DNA of 64,000 bases from Halorubrum salinum (GTDB lineage: Archaea; Halobacteriota; Halobacteria; Halobacteriales; Haloferacaceae), in assembly GCF_024494575.1 (NCBI RefSeq), contig NZ_JANHDO010000004.1:1-64000 (forward strand), in the 5' to 3' direction. The translations under genes were made by a program, and so were the position numbers. Positions 8,381 to 16,508 of the stretch are shown one piece after another; position 1 is the stretch's first letter; every line of letters starts with the position of its first letter. Under the pieces are notes generated by a model that saw only the letters and a list, made by a program, of their open reading frames with translations, did not search any database and was not told the origin of the DNA.

Positions 8381-8968
8381 ATGAACCTACGACCTCACGA
8401 CGAGCAGGACGGGAAGAAGGTGTGGCTCTCCGAGAGCGAGGTCTCGAAACTCGAAGCCATCGCGAGCGACACCGAGCAGACGATCGCGTTCGGCCTCGGC
8501 GCGCGCTCCGGCTTGCGCTCGAAGGAAATCCTCGACGTCGCCCCGCAGGATGTCGTCGAGACGGACGCCGGCTGGGTGGTCCGGGTCTGGGAGGGGAAGG
8601 GCGACAAGTTCCGCGAGACGCCGATCCCGAGCGACCTCGCGATGCGGATCGAAACGATCGGCGACATGCGCGACGCCGCAGGCGACGAGCCGGTGCTCTC
8701 GATCTCGTCGACGCGCTCGCTCCGGCGCTGGCTCCAGGACGCCCGCGAGCAGCTCGCCGACCAGGAGGACGAACGCGGATGGCTGTTCCTCAGTACGCAC
8801 GACCTCCGGCGAACGTGGGCGAGTGCGCTCGCGGATGCGGAGGTGGACCCGCTGCTCGTTCTCGACTGGGGCGGCTGGGAGGACCTAGAGACGTTTCTAG
8901 ATCACTACAACGGGACCTATAGCCCGGCGGCACAGCGCCGAGCGCGGGAGAAGGTGGAATGGCTCTGA
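8381..8968 (+). CDS. Short tyrosine recombinase (site-specific integrase)
   Basis: 195 residues starting at MNLRPHDEQDGKKVWL, the usual N-terminus of a compact haloarchaeal integrase class that lacks a separate core-binding domain. Catalytic pattern: Arg46 in ARSGLRSKEI, Lys in GKGDKFRETP (73/76), HDLRR at 140-144 giving HxxR, a Trp-rich GGW motif near 164-166 and the nucleophile candidate Tyr176 or Tyr180 in HYNGTY. It would recombine attP with a chromosomal site, here probably the tRNA-Ala gene at the far end of the element. A longer reading from 8276 exists, but the TATA box and the conserved N-terminus favour 8381. GC-rich, in sharp contrast to the AT-rich DNA ending about 8265, so the gene marks the left end of a different replicon. 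The length looks normal for this class, not truncated. Confidence 0.85.
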   Translation: MNLRPHDEQDGKKVWLSESEVSKLEAIASDTEQTIAFGLGARSGLRSKEILDVAPQDVVETDAGWVVRVWEGKGDKFRETPIPSDLAMRIETIGDMRDAAGDEPVLSISSTRSLRRWLQDAREQLADQEDERGWLFLSTHDLRRTWASALADAEVDPLLVLDWGGWEDLETFLDHYNGTYSPAAQRRAREKVEWL

Positions 8969-9011
8969 TGGTGGCAAATTCTTTAATACGATACCGGTTC
9001 TATTCAGAATC

Positions 9012-9032
9012 GCCTACGGGTGGAGACGCCGG
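9012..9032 (+). repeat. 21-bp direct repeat, copy 1
   Basis: Identical over 21 bases to 9223-9243 (core tacgggtggagacgccgg). The two copies flank the 46-residue gene on the minus strand, 17 bases after its stop and 34 bases before its start. No similarity extends beyond the 21 bases. Confidence 0.6.
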
Positions 9033-9048
9033 TTAAGGGCGTACTCCA

Positions 9049-9189
9049 CTACCTCAACATCTCGACCAGCTTTGCTGCTGTTCTCATCGTTTCCAGCACG
9101 AGTTTTGCTTCTCGTACTCGGTCGAGATGGGTTTGTTCCTCGTCGTCTTTATCGGAGTCTTCCTCCGATTCGTTAGCGTTGTCACTCAT
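9049..9189 (-). CDS. 46-residue acidic small protein
   Basis: The ATG at 9187-9189 opens a 46-residue frame: a strongly acidic first half (SEEDSDKDDEE) followed by a basic amphipathic helix rich in V, L, R, K. The frame stays open upstream to 9276, but the upstream part crosses the 21-bp repeat and reads as low-complexity. Small proteins of this design are common next to integrases in haloarchaeal plasmids, possibly excision or copy-control factors; this is an inference. It is flanked by two direct repeats. Confidence 0.45.
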   Translation of the reverse strand: MSDNANESEEDSDKDDEEQTHLDRVREAKLVLETMRTAAKLVEMLR

Positions 9190-9222
9190 TGGGAGCGAAC
9201 GCGCAAAACCCGCCGATACCCT

Positions 9223-9243
9223 GCCTACGGGTGGAGACGCCGG
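9223..9243 (+). repeat. 21-bp direct repeat, copy 2
   Basis: Second copy of the repeat at 9012-9032, just upstream of the divergently read small gene. Its position in the promoter region would allow it to be an operator; the pair could also be the footprint of a small inserted cassette. Confidence 0.6.
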
Positions 9244-9317
9244 GTTTCTACGCATCAACGCCTTCGACGCTATCACCTAAAAAGGCTCGTGCAAGGGGTG
9301 CAAAGGCAAAGTCTTGC

Positions 9318-9584
9318 TCAGTCCGCCTGCGGTACGAACCGCCTCGCATCGAGATCGAGGGCGCGCTGCGCGGCCAGCCGTTCGACGAAGTCACACCGGG
9401 TCAGCTCGGGAAGCGTGCCGTCATCTTCAGGGATACGAACCACGTATGTCCGGCGACCCATCCGTTCGACATCGAGGTGCTGTTCGTCCGGAATCTCGCC
9501 GTCGTCGAGAACGTCGTCTTTCTGGAGTTCGTCGCGCGGGAGGGTGACAACACCCGATCCACCGTGGTCTTGGAGCTTCTGCAT
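9318..9584 (-). CDS. AbrB/SpoVT-type DNA-binding protein
   Basis: 88 residues. The segment SGVVTLPRDEL followed by DDGEIPDEQHLDVERMGRRTYVVRI is the swapped-hairpin beta fold of haloarchaeal AbrB-type regulators, normally dimers that bind the DNA backbone around operators. A TATA-like tttaagta (reading minus strand, about 9608-9615) lies about 27 bases before the ATG at 9582-9584, fitting a leaderless transcript. It is divergent from the structural operon that begins at 9721, with about 135 bases between, and is a good candidate for its repressor. The hairpin at 9691-9715 may be its target. Confidence 0.7.
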   Translation of the reverse strand: MQKLQDHGGSGVVTLPRDELQKDDVLDDGEIPDEQHLDVERMGRRTYVVRIPEDDGTLPELTRCDFVERLAAQRALDLDARRFVPQAD

Positions 9585-9690
9585 GGGCTGGCCGACCTGT
9601 CTGGGTTACTTAAATCTATGCCTGACATGGCTTCGAGGTTACTCTGTTCCATTTCAGCGGTGGGTTAAACACGGGGGGACAGGTCGCGCG

Positions 9691-9715
9691 TCTATCGGCC
9701 GCTCCGGCCGATAGA
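9691..9715 (+). promoter_or_regulatory. Perfect 10-bp inverted repeat ahead of the structural operon
   Basis: tctatcggcc at 9691-9700 and ggccgataga at 9706-9715 are exact inverse copies with a 5-base centre. The second arm ends 5 bases before the ATG at 9721, so the element could be a dyad operator for the divergent AbrB-like regulator or, if transcribed, a stable hairpin that hides the first start codon. Confidence 0.6.
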
Positions 9716-9720
9716 CAGAG

Positions 9721-9837
9721 ATGACCGACAGAGACCGGGTGAAAGAGACCCCCGATCCCTCCGGTAACGCGGAGGCCGACCGCAGCGAAGTACAGCACTT
9801 CCGAGACTGGCGACACGTCAACACCACCGATGCCTGA
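9721..9837 (+). CDS. 38-residue microprotein, first gene of the structural operon
   Basis: Encodes 38 charged residues, no hydrophobic segment, no cysteine. Its stop codon overlaps the next start (ATGCCTGA at 9830-9837), the same kind of coupling used throughout this operon, which is the main argument that it is translated. It might mainly serve as a leader to couple translation. Function unknown. Confidence 0.45.
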   Translation: MTDRDRVKETPDPSGNAEADRSEVQHFRDWRHVNTTDA

Positions 9838-10213
9838 CGGCGAGGTCGCCGTCCGGCAGAACGGCCACGAACACGCAGTCGACGCGCCGGACCTCGACGG
9901 TCAGGTGCTCGTCTGCCTCGACCACGGCCACGTCGAGGTTCCGGCAGGGCTCGACGTTCGGTACCAGGAGGACGCCGATGACGATCTCGAAACGGATGGC
10001 GGGGTGACCGCCGACAGAACGTCCGTCGAGATGCGCGGTGCTGGTATCGGTGGCGAACTGGCGATGTGGGCGCTCGTCGCGTCTGGGCTTCTGCTTATTT
10101 CGTCTGGTTACCTCTTCGGTGTCGACTCCACTGGGTCCGGACTGATCGCTGGAGCCGGCGGGATACTGCTCGCGTTCATCGCGGGTCCGGGATACTGGAG
10201 TGATCTCTCGTGA
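9830..10213 (+). CDS. Small membrane protein with acidic N-terminal domain
   Basis: 127 residues. About 80 hydrophilic residues rich in D, V and H are followed by two hydrophobic helices (about 77-95 and 100-117) and a short tail. It overlaps the previous frame by 8 bases and shares GTGA with the next one at 10210. Its place directly before the spike-like gene resembles the small virion membrane protein that precedes the spike gene in pleolipoviruses, though no sequence motif proves this. Confidence 0.6.
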   Translation: MPDGEVAVRQNGHEHAVDAPDLDGQVLVCLDHGHVEVPAGLDVRYQEDADDDLETDGGVTADRTSVEMRGAGIGGELAMWALVASGLLLISSGYLFGVDSTGSGLIAGAGGILLAFIAGPGYWSDLS

Positions 10214-11994
10214 GCCCGCGAGCCGACCCGGACGGCATCCACCTGAGCGACGCCGCTCTCGATTACCTGACCGCGTTTCGGCTTCGGTTCCCACGAGATA
10301 ACGCTGAAAACCACGGACTGGCCGCCGGAAACGGCCGTTTTCAACCGACGATGACAGACACGATCGACACTGACAGCGACGCACAGACCTATCAAGACGC
10401 GCACCTCGAAGCCGCCTCCTATGCAGCACCAGACGCGTTCCAGTGGCAATACGAGGCAAGCGATGCCACCGTCCCCCGGAACGTCGGTCGGCGGGCGTTC
10501 ATGGCTGGTGTCGGTGCCGCGGCAGTGGCCAGTGTGGCCGGCACCGCGGCCGCCCAGAGCGGCGGCGGTCAGCTCAACTTCGGCTACGACCTCGTCCACG
10601 ACCCGTGGATCACCGCGGACGTGACCGTCGAGACGCACGAGCCGGACTTCGACCAGTTCAACTACATCGCTGACGACGAGTCGGTGCAGTCGCTCCCGGG
10701 CGCGACGCTCGCCGACCGCGAAGACGACACGACTCCGCACAACCCCGTCCGTATCCGGGGGGACCTGATCGACATCGACGACTACCGCCGGTTCCCCGCG
10801 GAACTGACCACGACGAACGCGGACGGCGATGACGTCGACGCGTCCGCGCTCGACTCGGAGTTCTGGACGACAGACGCGTCCGGGAGTACGGGCTCGATCT
10901 CCGTCACCGAGGAGGACGACGCGCTCAACATCGCCGCAACCGGGCAGGCGGCCGGCGACGTGGTGACCGCGTCGTTCACCGACTTCACGATCGACGACGG
11001 TGAGCAGCGGCGTGTCCTGCAGTTGGTCGCTGACGTGAACACGCTGGCGGCCGACGCGGTCGTCACCGTCAAAGTCGTCGACGCAGCGAGCAACACGGTC
11101 TCGGCCGTCATCGACGCGTCGGCCGACGGTGCCGCGGACAGCACCATCGCGACGACGCAGGGTTCGGGGATCATCTACCAGCAGCAGCTCGGTGAGCTGA
11201 CCGGGGGCGAGAACCTCGATACGATCGAGGAGGTCGTCGTCGAGGTCACCGAGGCCGACGCGGACGTGACGCTGCACGGCCTGAACCTCGAAAGCGCCTC
11301 TCGGTGGCAGTTCGGACAGCGCGAGCAGACGAACACCGACGACGAACTCGTCACCAAAACGGTGTACGAACAGACTGGCTGGTTCGGCATCACCTCGTTG
11401 GAGACGCTGTACGACAGCGACCGGATGTCGAACGCCGTGCTCGAACAGGTCAAGTACGACGCGGCGTTCCGCGTCTCCGAGCTGCCGAGCGACTACGTGG
11501 AGTATACGTTCGAGGACTCCGGTCGGTCGGACTTCGACCGCCGGATGCGGTTCGTCTACAACTACGAGTTCCCGACCGCGTACGCGCTGGATATCACGCT
11601 CAACACGTGGTACGACGAGGTGGTGTTCCAGTACCCGGGCGACCGCTACATGGCGATGGAGATCGCGACCGGCCTCGACGAACAGGTCACCCTCGAAGAG
11701 GCTCGGGACGACGAGAGCACCATCTCGTGGACCTCACGCACGTCGACGTACACGAGCGCGAGCGAGGGTGACGAAATCGAACTGTCGGGCACGCCGACGT
11801 CGGACGCGGTGCTCGCGCTCCAAGGCGACGTGCTCTACCGGAGCGGCGAAGAGAACGAGGCGACGGCGGTGGCCGCAATGGGGCCGACCGGACGCGCCGG
11901 CGGCGGCATCCTCTCGACGCTCTCCGGGAAGATCGGTGCGATCCTCTCGGCGGTCGGGCTCGCTGGCGTCGCCAACTACATCTGGGGGTCGTAG
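10210..11994 (+). CDS. Tat-exported, C-terminally anchored spike-like protein
   Basis: 594 residues from the GTG at 10210, or 547 from an ATG at 10351. A twin-arginine signal (VGRRAFMAGVGAAAVAS followed by AAAQ) sits about 45 residues into the shorter form; a long hydrophilic n-region is therefore present with either start. The mature part is about 430 residues of acidic, beta-rich sequence with very few cysteines, and the end (GKIGAILSAVGLAGVANYIWG) is a single hydrophobic anchor. Tat-export, beta-rich ectodomain and C-terminal anchor match the spike proteins of haloarchaeal pleomorphic viruses. I chose 10210 because GTGA overlaps the stop of the previous gene, as happens repeatedly downstream; the lower GC3 between about 10300 and 10350 argues for 10351. 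Likely exposed on virus-like or vesicle particles. Confidence 0.7.
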   Translation: MSPRADPDGIHLSDAALDYLTAFRLRFPRDNAENHGLAAGNGRFQPTMTDTIDTDSDAQTYQDAHLEAASYAAPDAFQWQYEASDATVPRNVGRRAFMAGVGAAAVASVAGTAAAQSGGGQLNFGYDLVHDPWITADVTVETHEPDFDQFNYIADDESVQSLPGATLADREDDTTPHNPVRIRGDLIDIDDYRRFPAELTTTNADGDDVDASALDSEFWTTDASGSTGSISVTEEDDALNIAATGQAAGDVVTASFTDFTIDDGEQRRVLQLVADVNTLAADAVVTVKVVDAASNTVSAVIDASADGAADSTIATTQGSGIIYQQQLGELTGGENLDTIEEVVVEVTEADADVTLHGLNLESASRWQFGQREQTNTDDELVTKTVYEQTGWFGITSLETLYDSDRMSNAVLEQVKYDAAFRVSELPSDYVEYTFEDSGRSDFDRRMRFVYNYEFPTAYALDITLNTWYDEVVFQYPGDRYMAMEIATGLDEQVTLEEARDDESTISWTSRTSTYTSASEGDEIELSGTPTSDAVLALQGDVLYRSGEENEATAVAAMGPTGRAGGGILSTLSGKIGAILSAVGLAGVANYIWGS

Positions 11995-12366
11995 ATGTCC
12001 AGTTCAGGCAGCGACTGGGTCGGACGCGCAAAGGGAACCAGTATCGACGAGGGACTGATGCGGGCGATCGTCGCGCCGATCCTCGCGCTCGGCTCCGGCG
12101 TCGCCCTCCTGATCGAGAACGGGCTCGCGTCCCTGTCGGGACTGTTCGCCGTCTTCGGCGACGTCCGCCGGTTCATCGGTGCGCTGTTCACCGAACCGAT
12201 CACGGCGCTCGAACTCGCCTCGCAAGCGACCGGCGTCTCCTCACAGCAGTTTGGCGTTCTCGCAGCACCGGTCGTGATGGCCTCCATCGCGCTCGGGCTG
12301 GTCTTGGTCGACCTGATCTGGGGCGGCGAGATTCCGATCGTGAGCGCGCTCAACCCGTTCAGCTAA
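11995..12366 (+). CDS. Small multi-helix membrane protein
   Basis: 123 residues with hydrophobic helices at about 22-42, 46-66 and 85-112. It begins directly after the spike-like stop codon (TAGATG), so it is translated from the same message. No family recognised. Probably an integral membrane component of the particle or of its assembly machinery. Confidence 0.6.
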   Translation: MSSSGSDWVGRAKGTSIDEGLMRAIVAPILALGSGVALLIENGLASLSGLFAVFGDVRRFIGALFTEPITALELASQATGVSSQQFGVLAAPVVMASIALGLVLVDLIWGGEIPIVSALNPFS

Positions 12367-12368
12367 CC

Positions 12369-12449
12369 ATGACGGGAACGCCGCAGACCGTCGCGTCGGC
12401 GGCGGACGCGAGTGACGACGCTCTGAGACTCGCCGGGGGTAACCGATGA
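12369..12449 (+). CDS. 26-residue coupled microprotein (tentative)
   Basis: ATG at 12369 opens a frame of 26 residues rich in A, D, T and S that ends in ATGA shared with the next start at 12446. It fills the only gap between two membrane-protein genes of the operon. The exact fit suggests a translated coupling leader; the composition offers no function. Confidence 0.3.
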   Translation: MTGTPQTVASAADASDDALRLAGGNR

Positions 12450-12814
12450 GCGGGACGAGAGCGACGACAGACGATTTCATCGGCGAGAATGGCGTCCAGT
12501 GGCGAACGCTCGCCCGTACGCTGGTCGTGAGCTTCTGGCTTCGACTCGGCGCGCTGGTGGCCGGGGTCCTAGAACTGACGTTCGGTCTGCTCGGATCTGC
12601 TGTTGACGCGGTCTACAGCGCATACGCGGCGTTCCTCGGTCTCCCGTTCAACGGGTGGCCCGAACTGCTCGACGCGGCGTGGCTGGCAGCCGGTCGGTCA
12701 CTCGCCGAGAGCTTCGGACTCACCGCGTGGGTCGTCGGGATCGCTGTCGTCGCGGCGTTCTTCTGGGTACTCCGGCGAGCGCTGCGAACGCTCATTGAGG
12801 GGGTGACGCCGTGA
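12446..12814 (+). CDS. Small membrane protein
   Basis: 122 residues. Hydrophobic helices lie at about 27-57 and 92-112, separated by an amphipathic segment containing FLGLPFNGWPELLDAAWL. The gene shares ATGA with the upstream microprotein and GTGA with the next gene at 12811. No family recognised; part of the membrane-protein array of the element. Confidence 0.6.
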   Translation: MSGTRATTDDFIGENGVQWRTLARTLVVSFWLRLGALVAGVLELTFGLLGSAVDAVYSAYAAFLGLPFNGWPELLDAAWLAAGRSLAESFGLTAWVVGIAVVAAFFWVLRRALRTLIEGVTP

Positions 12815-13293
12815 GTTTCGTTCTCCCTGACTGGGTGAGCGATCTTCGTCCGCTCGCGGATTTCGCCCACACGCTCACCAACTTCGCCAGAGACCCGAGT
12901 GGGTTCGTCATCTCGATCATCGAGGAGTACCTCGTTTCGGGAATCCTCGCCGGCTGGCGGTGGTTCCTCGCGAACGTGGTAACCGCGGTGTTCGAGGCGA
13001 TAGAACTCGGGCTCGTCGACGGTATCGCGATTCCGCTCCGAGACGGCTTCACCATGGCGGGTGGGTCGCTCTACGACGCGCTCGTACAGCTCCGGCTGTG
13101 GGCCGAGAGCGGCCTGGTGGAGTTCGGCGTCGCCGCACCGTTCGCGCTCGCCGTCTCGTGGCTATTCCTCGCCGTGATCGTCGCGGGTATCACCCAGTTG
13201 CTCTGGGGGTTCATCGAGACGTACCTCCCGGTCAGTTCGGTCACGGGCGCCGTGGATGCGATCCGAACCGCACTCGCGGGTGATGAGTCGTGA
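12811..13293 (+). CDS. Membrane protein, unknown
   Basis: 160 residues with amphipathic helices in the first half and a clear hydrophobic helix at about 108-135 (AAPFALAVSWLFLAVIVAGI); a second weaker one lies near 40-60. The GTG start overlaps the preceding stop in GTGA, and its own stop overlaps the next GTG at 13290 in the same way. Confidence 0.6.
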   Translation: MSFVLPDWVSDLRPLADFAHTLTNFARDPSGFVISIIEEYLVSGILAGWRWFLANVVTAVFEAIELGLVDGIAIPLRDGFTMAGGSLYDALVQLRLWAESGLVEFGVAAPFALAVSWLFLAVIVAGITQLLWGFIETYLPVSSVTGAVDAIRTALAGDES

Positions 13294-13556
13294 GCGACCT
13301 GAAAGAGGCGTTCACCGGCGGTGGTGCCGGCGTGGTGTTCCTCGACGCGATGTTCAACAGCGCGGACTTGCTGTTCGCGTTCGCCGACGTGGCCTACGTC
13401 CCGCTGTCGGTCGCGTTCGGGACGCTCGCGCCGAACGTCGAGTGGCTCTCGCAGGACGCGCTCCAGCCAGTGGTAGTGTTCGTCGCGATGCTGTACATCG
13501 CGAACGTAGCGATCCAGCGGATACAGCGGTTCAGAAGCGGTGATTCGGATGAATGA
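13290..13556 (+). CDS. Small membrane-associated protein
   Basis: 88 residues starting with GTG. A moderately hydrophobic N-terminal half and one stronger helix at about 58-74 (LQPVVVFVAMLYIANVAI) are followed by a basic/acidic tail. Coupled to the previous gene by GTGA. Unknown function. Confidence 0.55.
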   Translation: MSDLKEAFTGGGAGVVFLDAMFNSADLLFAFADVAYVPLSVAFGTLAPNVEWLSQDALQPVVVFVAMLYIANVAIQRIQRFRSGDSDE

Positions 13557-13603
13557 GACACGTATACAGAGACGATACTGGAGTATAGACGACGGACAAG
13601 GGG

Positions 13604-14371
13604 GTGAGACGCGTGTTCGCTAGTCGCAACCTCTCGCTGTGGGCTCCCCAAGTGCTCCTCGGGGCGCTACTGCTCGCGTACGGGCAGGACTACGTCGCGA
13701 TCGACGTGCTCGGCATGGTGCCGGGACTCGATCGGAGCCTGACGATCGCCGGCTACACGATCGGGGCTGCCACGCTGCTCGGGCTCTTCGCGATCGCGTT
13801 CGCGGTGGTCGTGGTCGCGAGCGAGTCGGGGTCGGACGAGGAGGGCGGCGGCGAGGCGCTGTTGAGCGTCGCGGCCGCGATTCGCGCGGGTGCGTTCGCC
13901 GGCATCGTCGGCATTGGCGTGTACTTCTACCGGCAGACGTACGCGTCGCCGCGCGAACTAGTCTTCAGCCTCTGGTGGGTGCCGCTGTTGCTCCTCGTCG
14001 GGTGGTTCATGTTCGTCTACCTCCAGAACCGCCGGAAGGTGGCGTCGGGGACGACCGCGCTCAACCGCTCGCAGCGTGACGTGCGACGAGCGATCGAGAG
14101 CTGGTCAGAACTCGGGACGGCCGCGATCGCGTTGGCCGTCACTGCGGTGTTCGCCGCGATTAGCGGGTTCTTCACGGGTGCTGCGACTCTCGCCGAGCCG
14201 CTTCTCGAATTCGCCGGCCACGGCGTGTACCTGCTGACGGTCGTGATCGGATACACGAATCTGGGCGGTGAGTGGCGCTACGGGTGGGTTATCCCGGAGT
14301 TGTCACCGCTCCAGTTCGTCGCAATCACGCTGTTTCTCGGAGCGGTCGCAATCGTGGTGCATGACCGATGA
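13604..14371 (+). CDS. Polytopic membrane protein (six to seven helices)
   Basis: 255 residues. Helices at about 10-30, 42-66, 82-103, 112-132, 162-190, 196-214 and 232-252, with a basic loop (NRRKVASGTTALNRSQRDVRR) around 135-160. The start is GTG at 13604, 47 bases after the previous gene, with a second GTG nine bases on. It shares ATGA with the next gene. It is the largest purely integral membrane protein of the array. I recognise no transporter motif, so a structural or assembly role in the element's particle is more likely than transport. Confidence 0.65.
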   Translation: MRRVFASRNLSLWAPQVLLGALLLAYGQDYVAIDVLGMVPGLDRSLTIAGYTIGAATLLGLFAIAFAVVVVASESGSDEEGGGEALLSVAAAIRAGAFAGIVGIGVYFYRQTYASPRELVFSLWWVPLLLLVGWFMFVYLQNRRKVASGTTALNRSQRDVRRAIESWSELGTAAIALAVTAVFAAISGFFTGAATLAEPLLEFAGHGVYLLTVVIGYTNLGGEWRYGWVIPELSPLQFVAITLFLGAVAIVVHDR

Positions 14372-14646
14372 TCGGGAATCCTCTTTCACTTCCGGACTCT
14401 GAGCGCGACGCGTCGGGACTCACAGATCGAGCGTATCTTGATGTGCTAGGGTTGTGCGTCTCGACGGCGCTCGTCACGTGGCTGCTCTACGAACTCACGC
14501 TGGCGCTTGACCCGGAGTCCACGGCTGCACTCATCGCGCTGGTCGCGACGCTCGGGTCGCTGTTCTACCTCGTGTCGTGGCTCGAAGAACTGGGTCGCCA
14601 GACGCTGATCTACGTCGGCACGTGGCGCTACGGAGGGCCGATCTGA
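14368..14646 (+). CDS. Small two-helix membrane protein
   Basis: 92 residues with hydrophobic helices at about 26-46 and 52-72 followed by a short soluble tail. It is joined to its neighbours by ATGA (14368) and TGATG (14644-14648), so it is part of the same translation-coupled set. Unknown function. Confidence 0.6.
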   Translation: MIGNPLSLPDSERDASGLTDRAYLDVLGLCVSTALVTWLLYELTLALDPESTAALIALVATLGSLFYLVSWLEELGRQTLIYVGTWRYGGPI

Positions 14647-14813
14647 TGTTCGTGAAGATCGACGGCCCGGTCGTCGCGCTCGGCGTGGTTCTCGTGCTGG
14701 TCGCGCTTGCACTGCTGTTCCCGAGCCGAGCGGGTGAACTCGTCGAGAGCGCACGACTCACGCTCGTTCGGCTGCTGACGCCGGGCGTCCTCGTTCCGGG
14801 GGTGAGCGGGTAG
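14646..14813 (+). CDS. 55-residue single-helix membrane microprotein
   Basis: 55 residues: a long hydrophobic helix (VVALGVVLVLVALALLF, about residues 9-25) and a short amphipathic tail. The start overlaps the previous stop by one base (TGATG), and its stop abuts the ATG of the next gene at 14814. The perfect tiling makes it a convincing gene despite its size. Confidence 0.6.
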   Translation: MFVKIDGPVVALGVVLVLVALALLFPSRAGELVESARLTLVRLLTPGVLVPGVSG

Positions 14814-16508
14814 ATGGTCCGGCGATGGGTACTCGCCGTGGTCGTCGCGCTCGCCGTCGTCGCGAGCGCCGGGGTCGCAGTGACCGCGCAGCAGTCCTCG
14901 GGAGAGCAGAGTGCGGACTACACACTCTCGGAGCTGCGGCAAGACGGCACGTCCTACTCGAACTCGCCGGACTCGGTGCGGCTGTCGGGCAGCGAGATGT
15001 ACTGGATGGTTCACTGGCCGGCGGGCCTGTCTGGTAATCCGGGAGACCCGAGCGACCAGTATTGGGAGTACCTGTCGCCCGACACCGTCGTCGACCGGAA
15101 CTCGGTGTATATCCGGTCGATCAACACCGAGTCCGCCAAGGAGCTGACCGTGACCGTCGCGACGTACGACGTTGCAACGCGAGAGGTCACGAACCGCCGG
15201 ACGAACACGACGACGATCGAGCAGTACGCGACCAACGTCACGACGCAACAGCGTGAGGTGGCTATCTCGCGCGGCTGGGCGATAGCAGAGATCCCGCTTG
15301 GCCAGTCCGACGGTCGCGAGCATGTGACCGTCTGGGTCAACGAGAACGGCCAGCCGAGCGACGAACTTCGATGGACGTTCGAGCACGAGTCGGTCGCGAC
15401 GACCCAAGAACTCCCGTTCAGATCGTGGGGCGGCGCGCTCCAGTGGCTGATGCTCATCTTCGTCGTCCCGACCGGCGTCGGCGGCGTGATCTCGCTCGCC
15501 GGCTCGAAGAAGTTGATCAACAAGGCCGGGAAGGGAATCGGCTGGGGTTACGGTGTCTGGACAGCTATCTTTGGCCTCATCGGAACGATGCTCGTCGTGA
15601 TGTTCTGGGGGAACATCACCGGATTGCTGGTTCAGTACCCGTGGGTGATGGTCCTGTATGTCATCGCGTTCCTGTTCGTGCTGATGATCGAAACGTTCGA
15701 GCAGCATACGAAGACGGTCCGGTTCGAGCAGGACGAACTCGCGACCTCAACCACGCCCGCCGACGATGTTGGCGTCGACGTGCTCGGCTCTCGCGAAAAG
15801 ACATTGACCGTGATCGACCGGCCGGACGAACCGATGATGGTCGCCTCTGACGGCCTCATGGCGTTCCTCTCACGGCTCGCGACCGGGAGCGCTGCAAAGC
15901 TCCGCACGGTCGACCCCGGTCACGACGACGCCGACATGCACGGCGAGACGGACACGTGGAAAGACCCGCTCCGCTGTCAGGCGGAGGTCAAGGAGGGCGA
16001 CGTGGATATGCGCGCGTACGTCCATCCGCTTTCCTCGAATATCGTGGACTACCAGCCGGAGGGTTGGAAGTTCTCGTTGCCTGCCCTCACCGATCGCGAC
16101 GACTACACCAACCTCGTGATCCGGATCGGCGTCACACTCGTCGGAGCGTTCCTCGCCCATCAGATACTGCCTGCTGTCGGCGCAGCGGTCGTGTTCGCTC
16201 TCGGCGTCGGTTGGATAGGGTTGCGTCCGAAAGAGGCGTACGCCCGCGTGTGGCCGGCTCCTGCACACTACAGGAGCGCACGCGCCACCGCGCTCCATCT
16301 CGCAGAGGAGACGGACAACGCCGAGACGATCGAACAGGAGCGCGAGAAGCGCATCCTCTCGGAAGTCTCGACCGAGCAGGAGATCATGGATGCGGTCGAC
16401 AACCGCGACCGCACGCTCATCGACGGGATGTTCGGCATCGGCGAGGATGAAGACGACCTCGACGGGACCGGCTCTGATACTGGAGGTGTTGCCAGTGGCG
16501 ACGACTGA
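14814..16508 (+). CDS. Large secreted-domain membrane protein of the element
   Basis: 564 residues. A Sec-type signal (VRRWVLAVVVALAVVASAGVAVTA) is followed by an extracellular beta-rich region to about 200, three TM helices between about 209 and 296, a soluble domain of about 140 residues, a close pair of helices at about 434-470 (GVTLVGAFLAHQILPAVGAA) and an acidic tail. The layout, one outer domain, a membrane core and an inner domain next to an ATPase gene, suggests an assembly or budding component. No known family. Its gene overlaps the next one by 14 bases. Confidence 0.65.
   Translation: MVRRWVLAVVVALAVVASAGVAVTAQQSSGEQSADYTLSELRQDGTSYSNSPDSVRLSGSEMYWMVHWPAGLSGNPGDPSDQYWEYLSPDTVVDRNSVYIRSINTESAKELTVTVATYDVATREVTNRRTNTTTIEQYATNVTTQQREVAISRGWAIAEIPLGQSDGREHVTVWVNENGQPSDELRWTFEHESVATTQELPFRSWGGALQWLMLIFVVPTGVGGVISLAGSKKLINKAGKGIGWGYGVWTAIFGLIGTMLVVMFWGNITGLLVQYPWVMVLYVIAFLFVLMIETFEQHTKTVRFEQDELATSTTPADDVGVDVLGSREKTLTVIDRPDEPMMVASDGLMAFLSRLATGSAAKLRTVDPGHDDADMHGETDTWKDPLRCQAEVKEGDVDMRAYVHPLSSNIVDYQPEGWKFSLPALTDRDDYTNLVIRIGVTLVGAFLAHQILPAVGAAVVFALGVGWIGLRPKEAYARVWPAPAHYRSARATALHLAEETDNAETIEQEREKRILSEVSTEQEIMDAVDNRDRTLIDGMFGIGEDEDDLDGTGSDTGGVASGDD

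Noticed and set aside
9182-9360. Possible remnant of an insertion sequence near the second 21-bp repeat
   Set aside because: No transposase motif could be read in any frame and no terminal inverted repeats were found; only the direct repeats can be supported.
14628-15707. A 359-codon minus-strand frame in the structural operon
   Set aside because: It covers the opposite strand of two convincing genes that are coupled to their neighbours.
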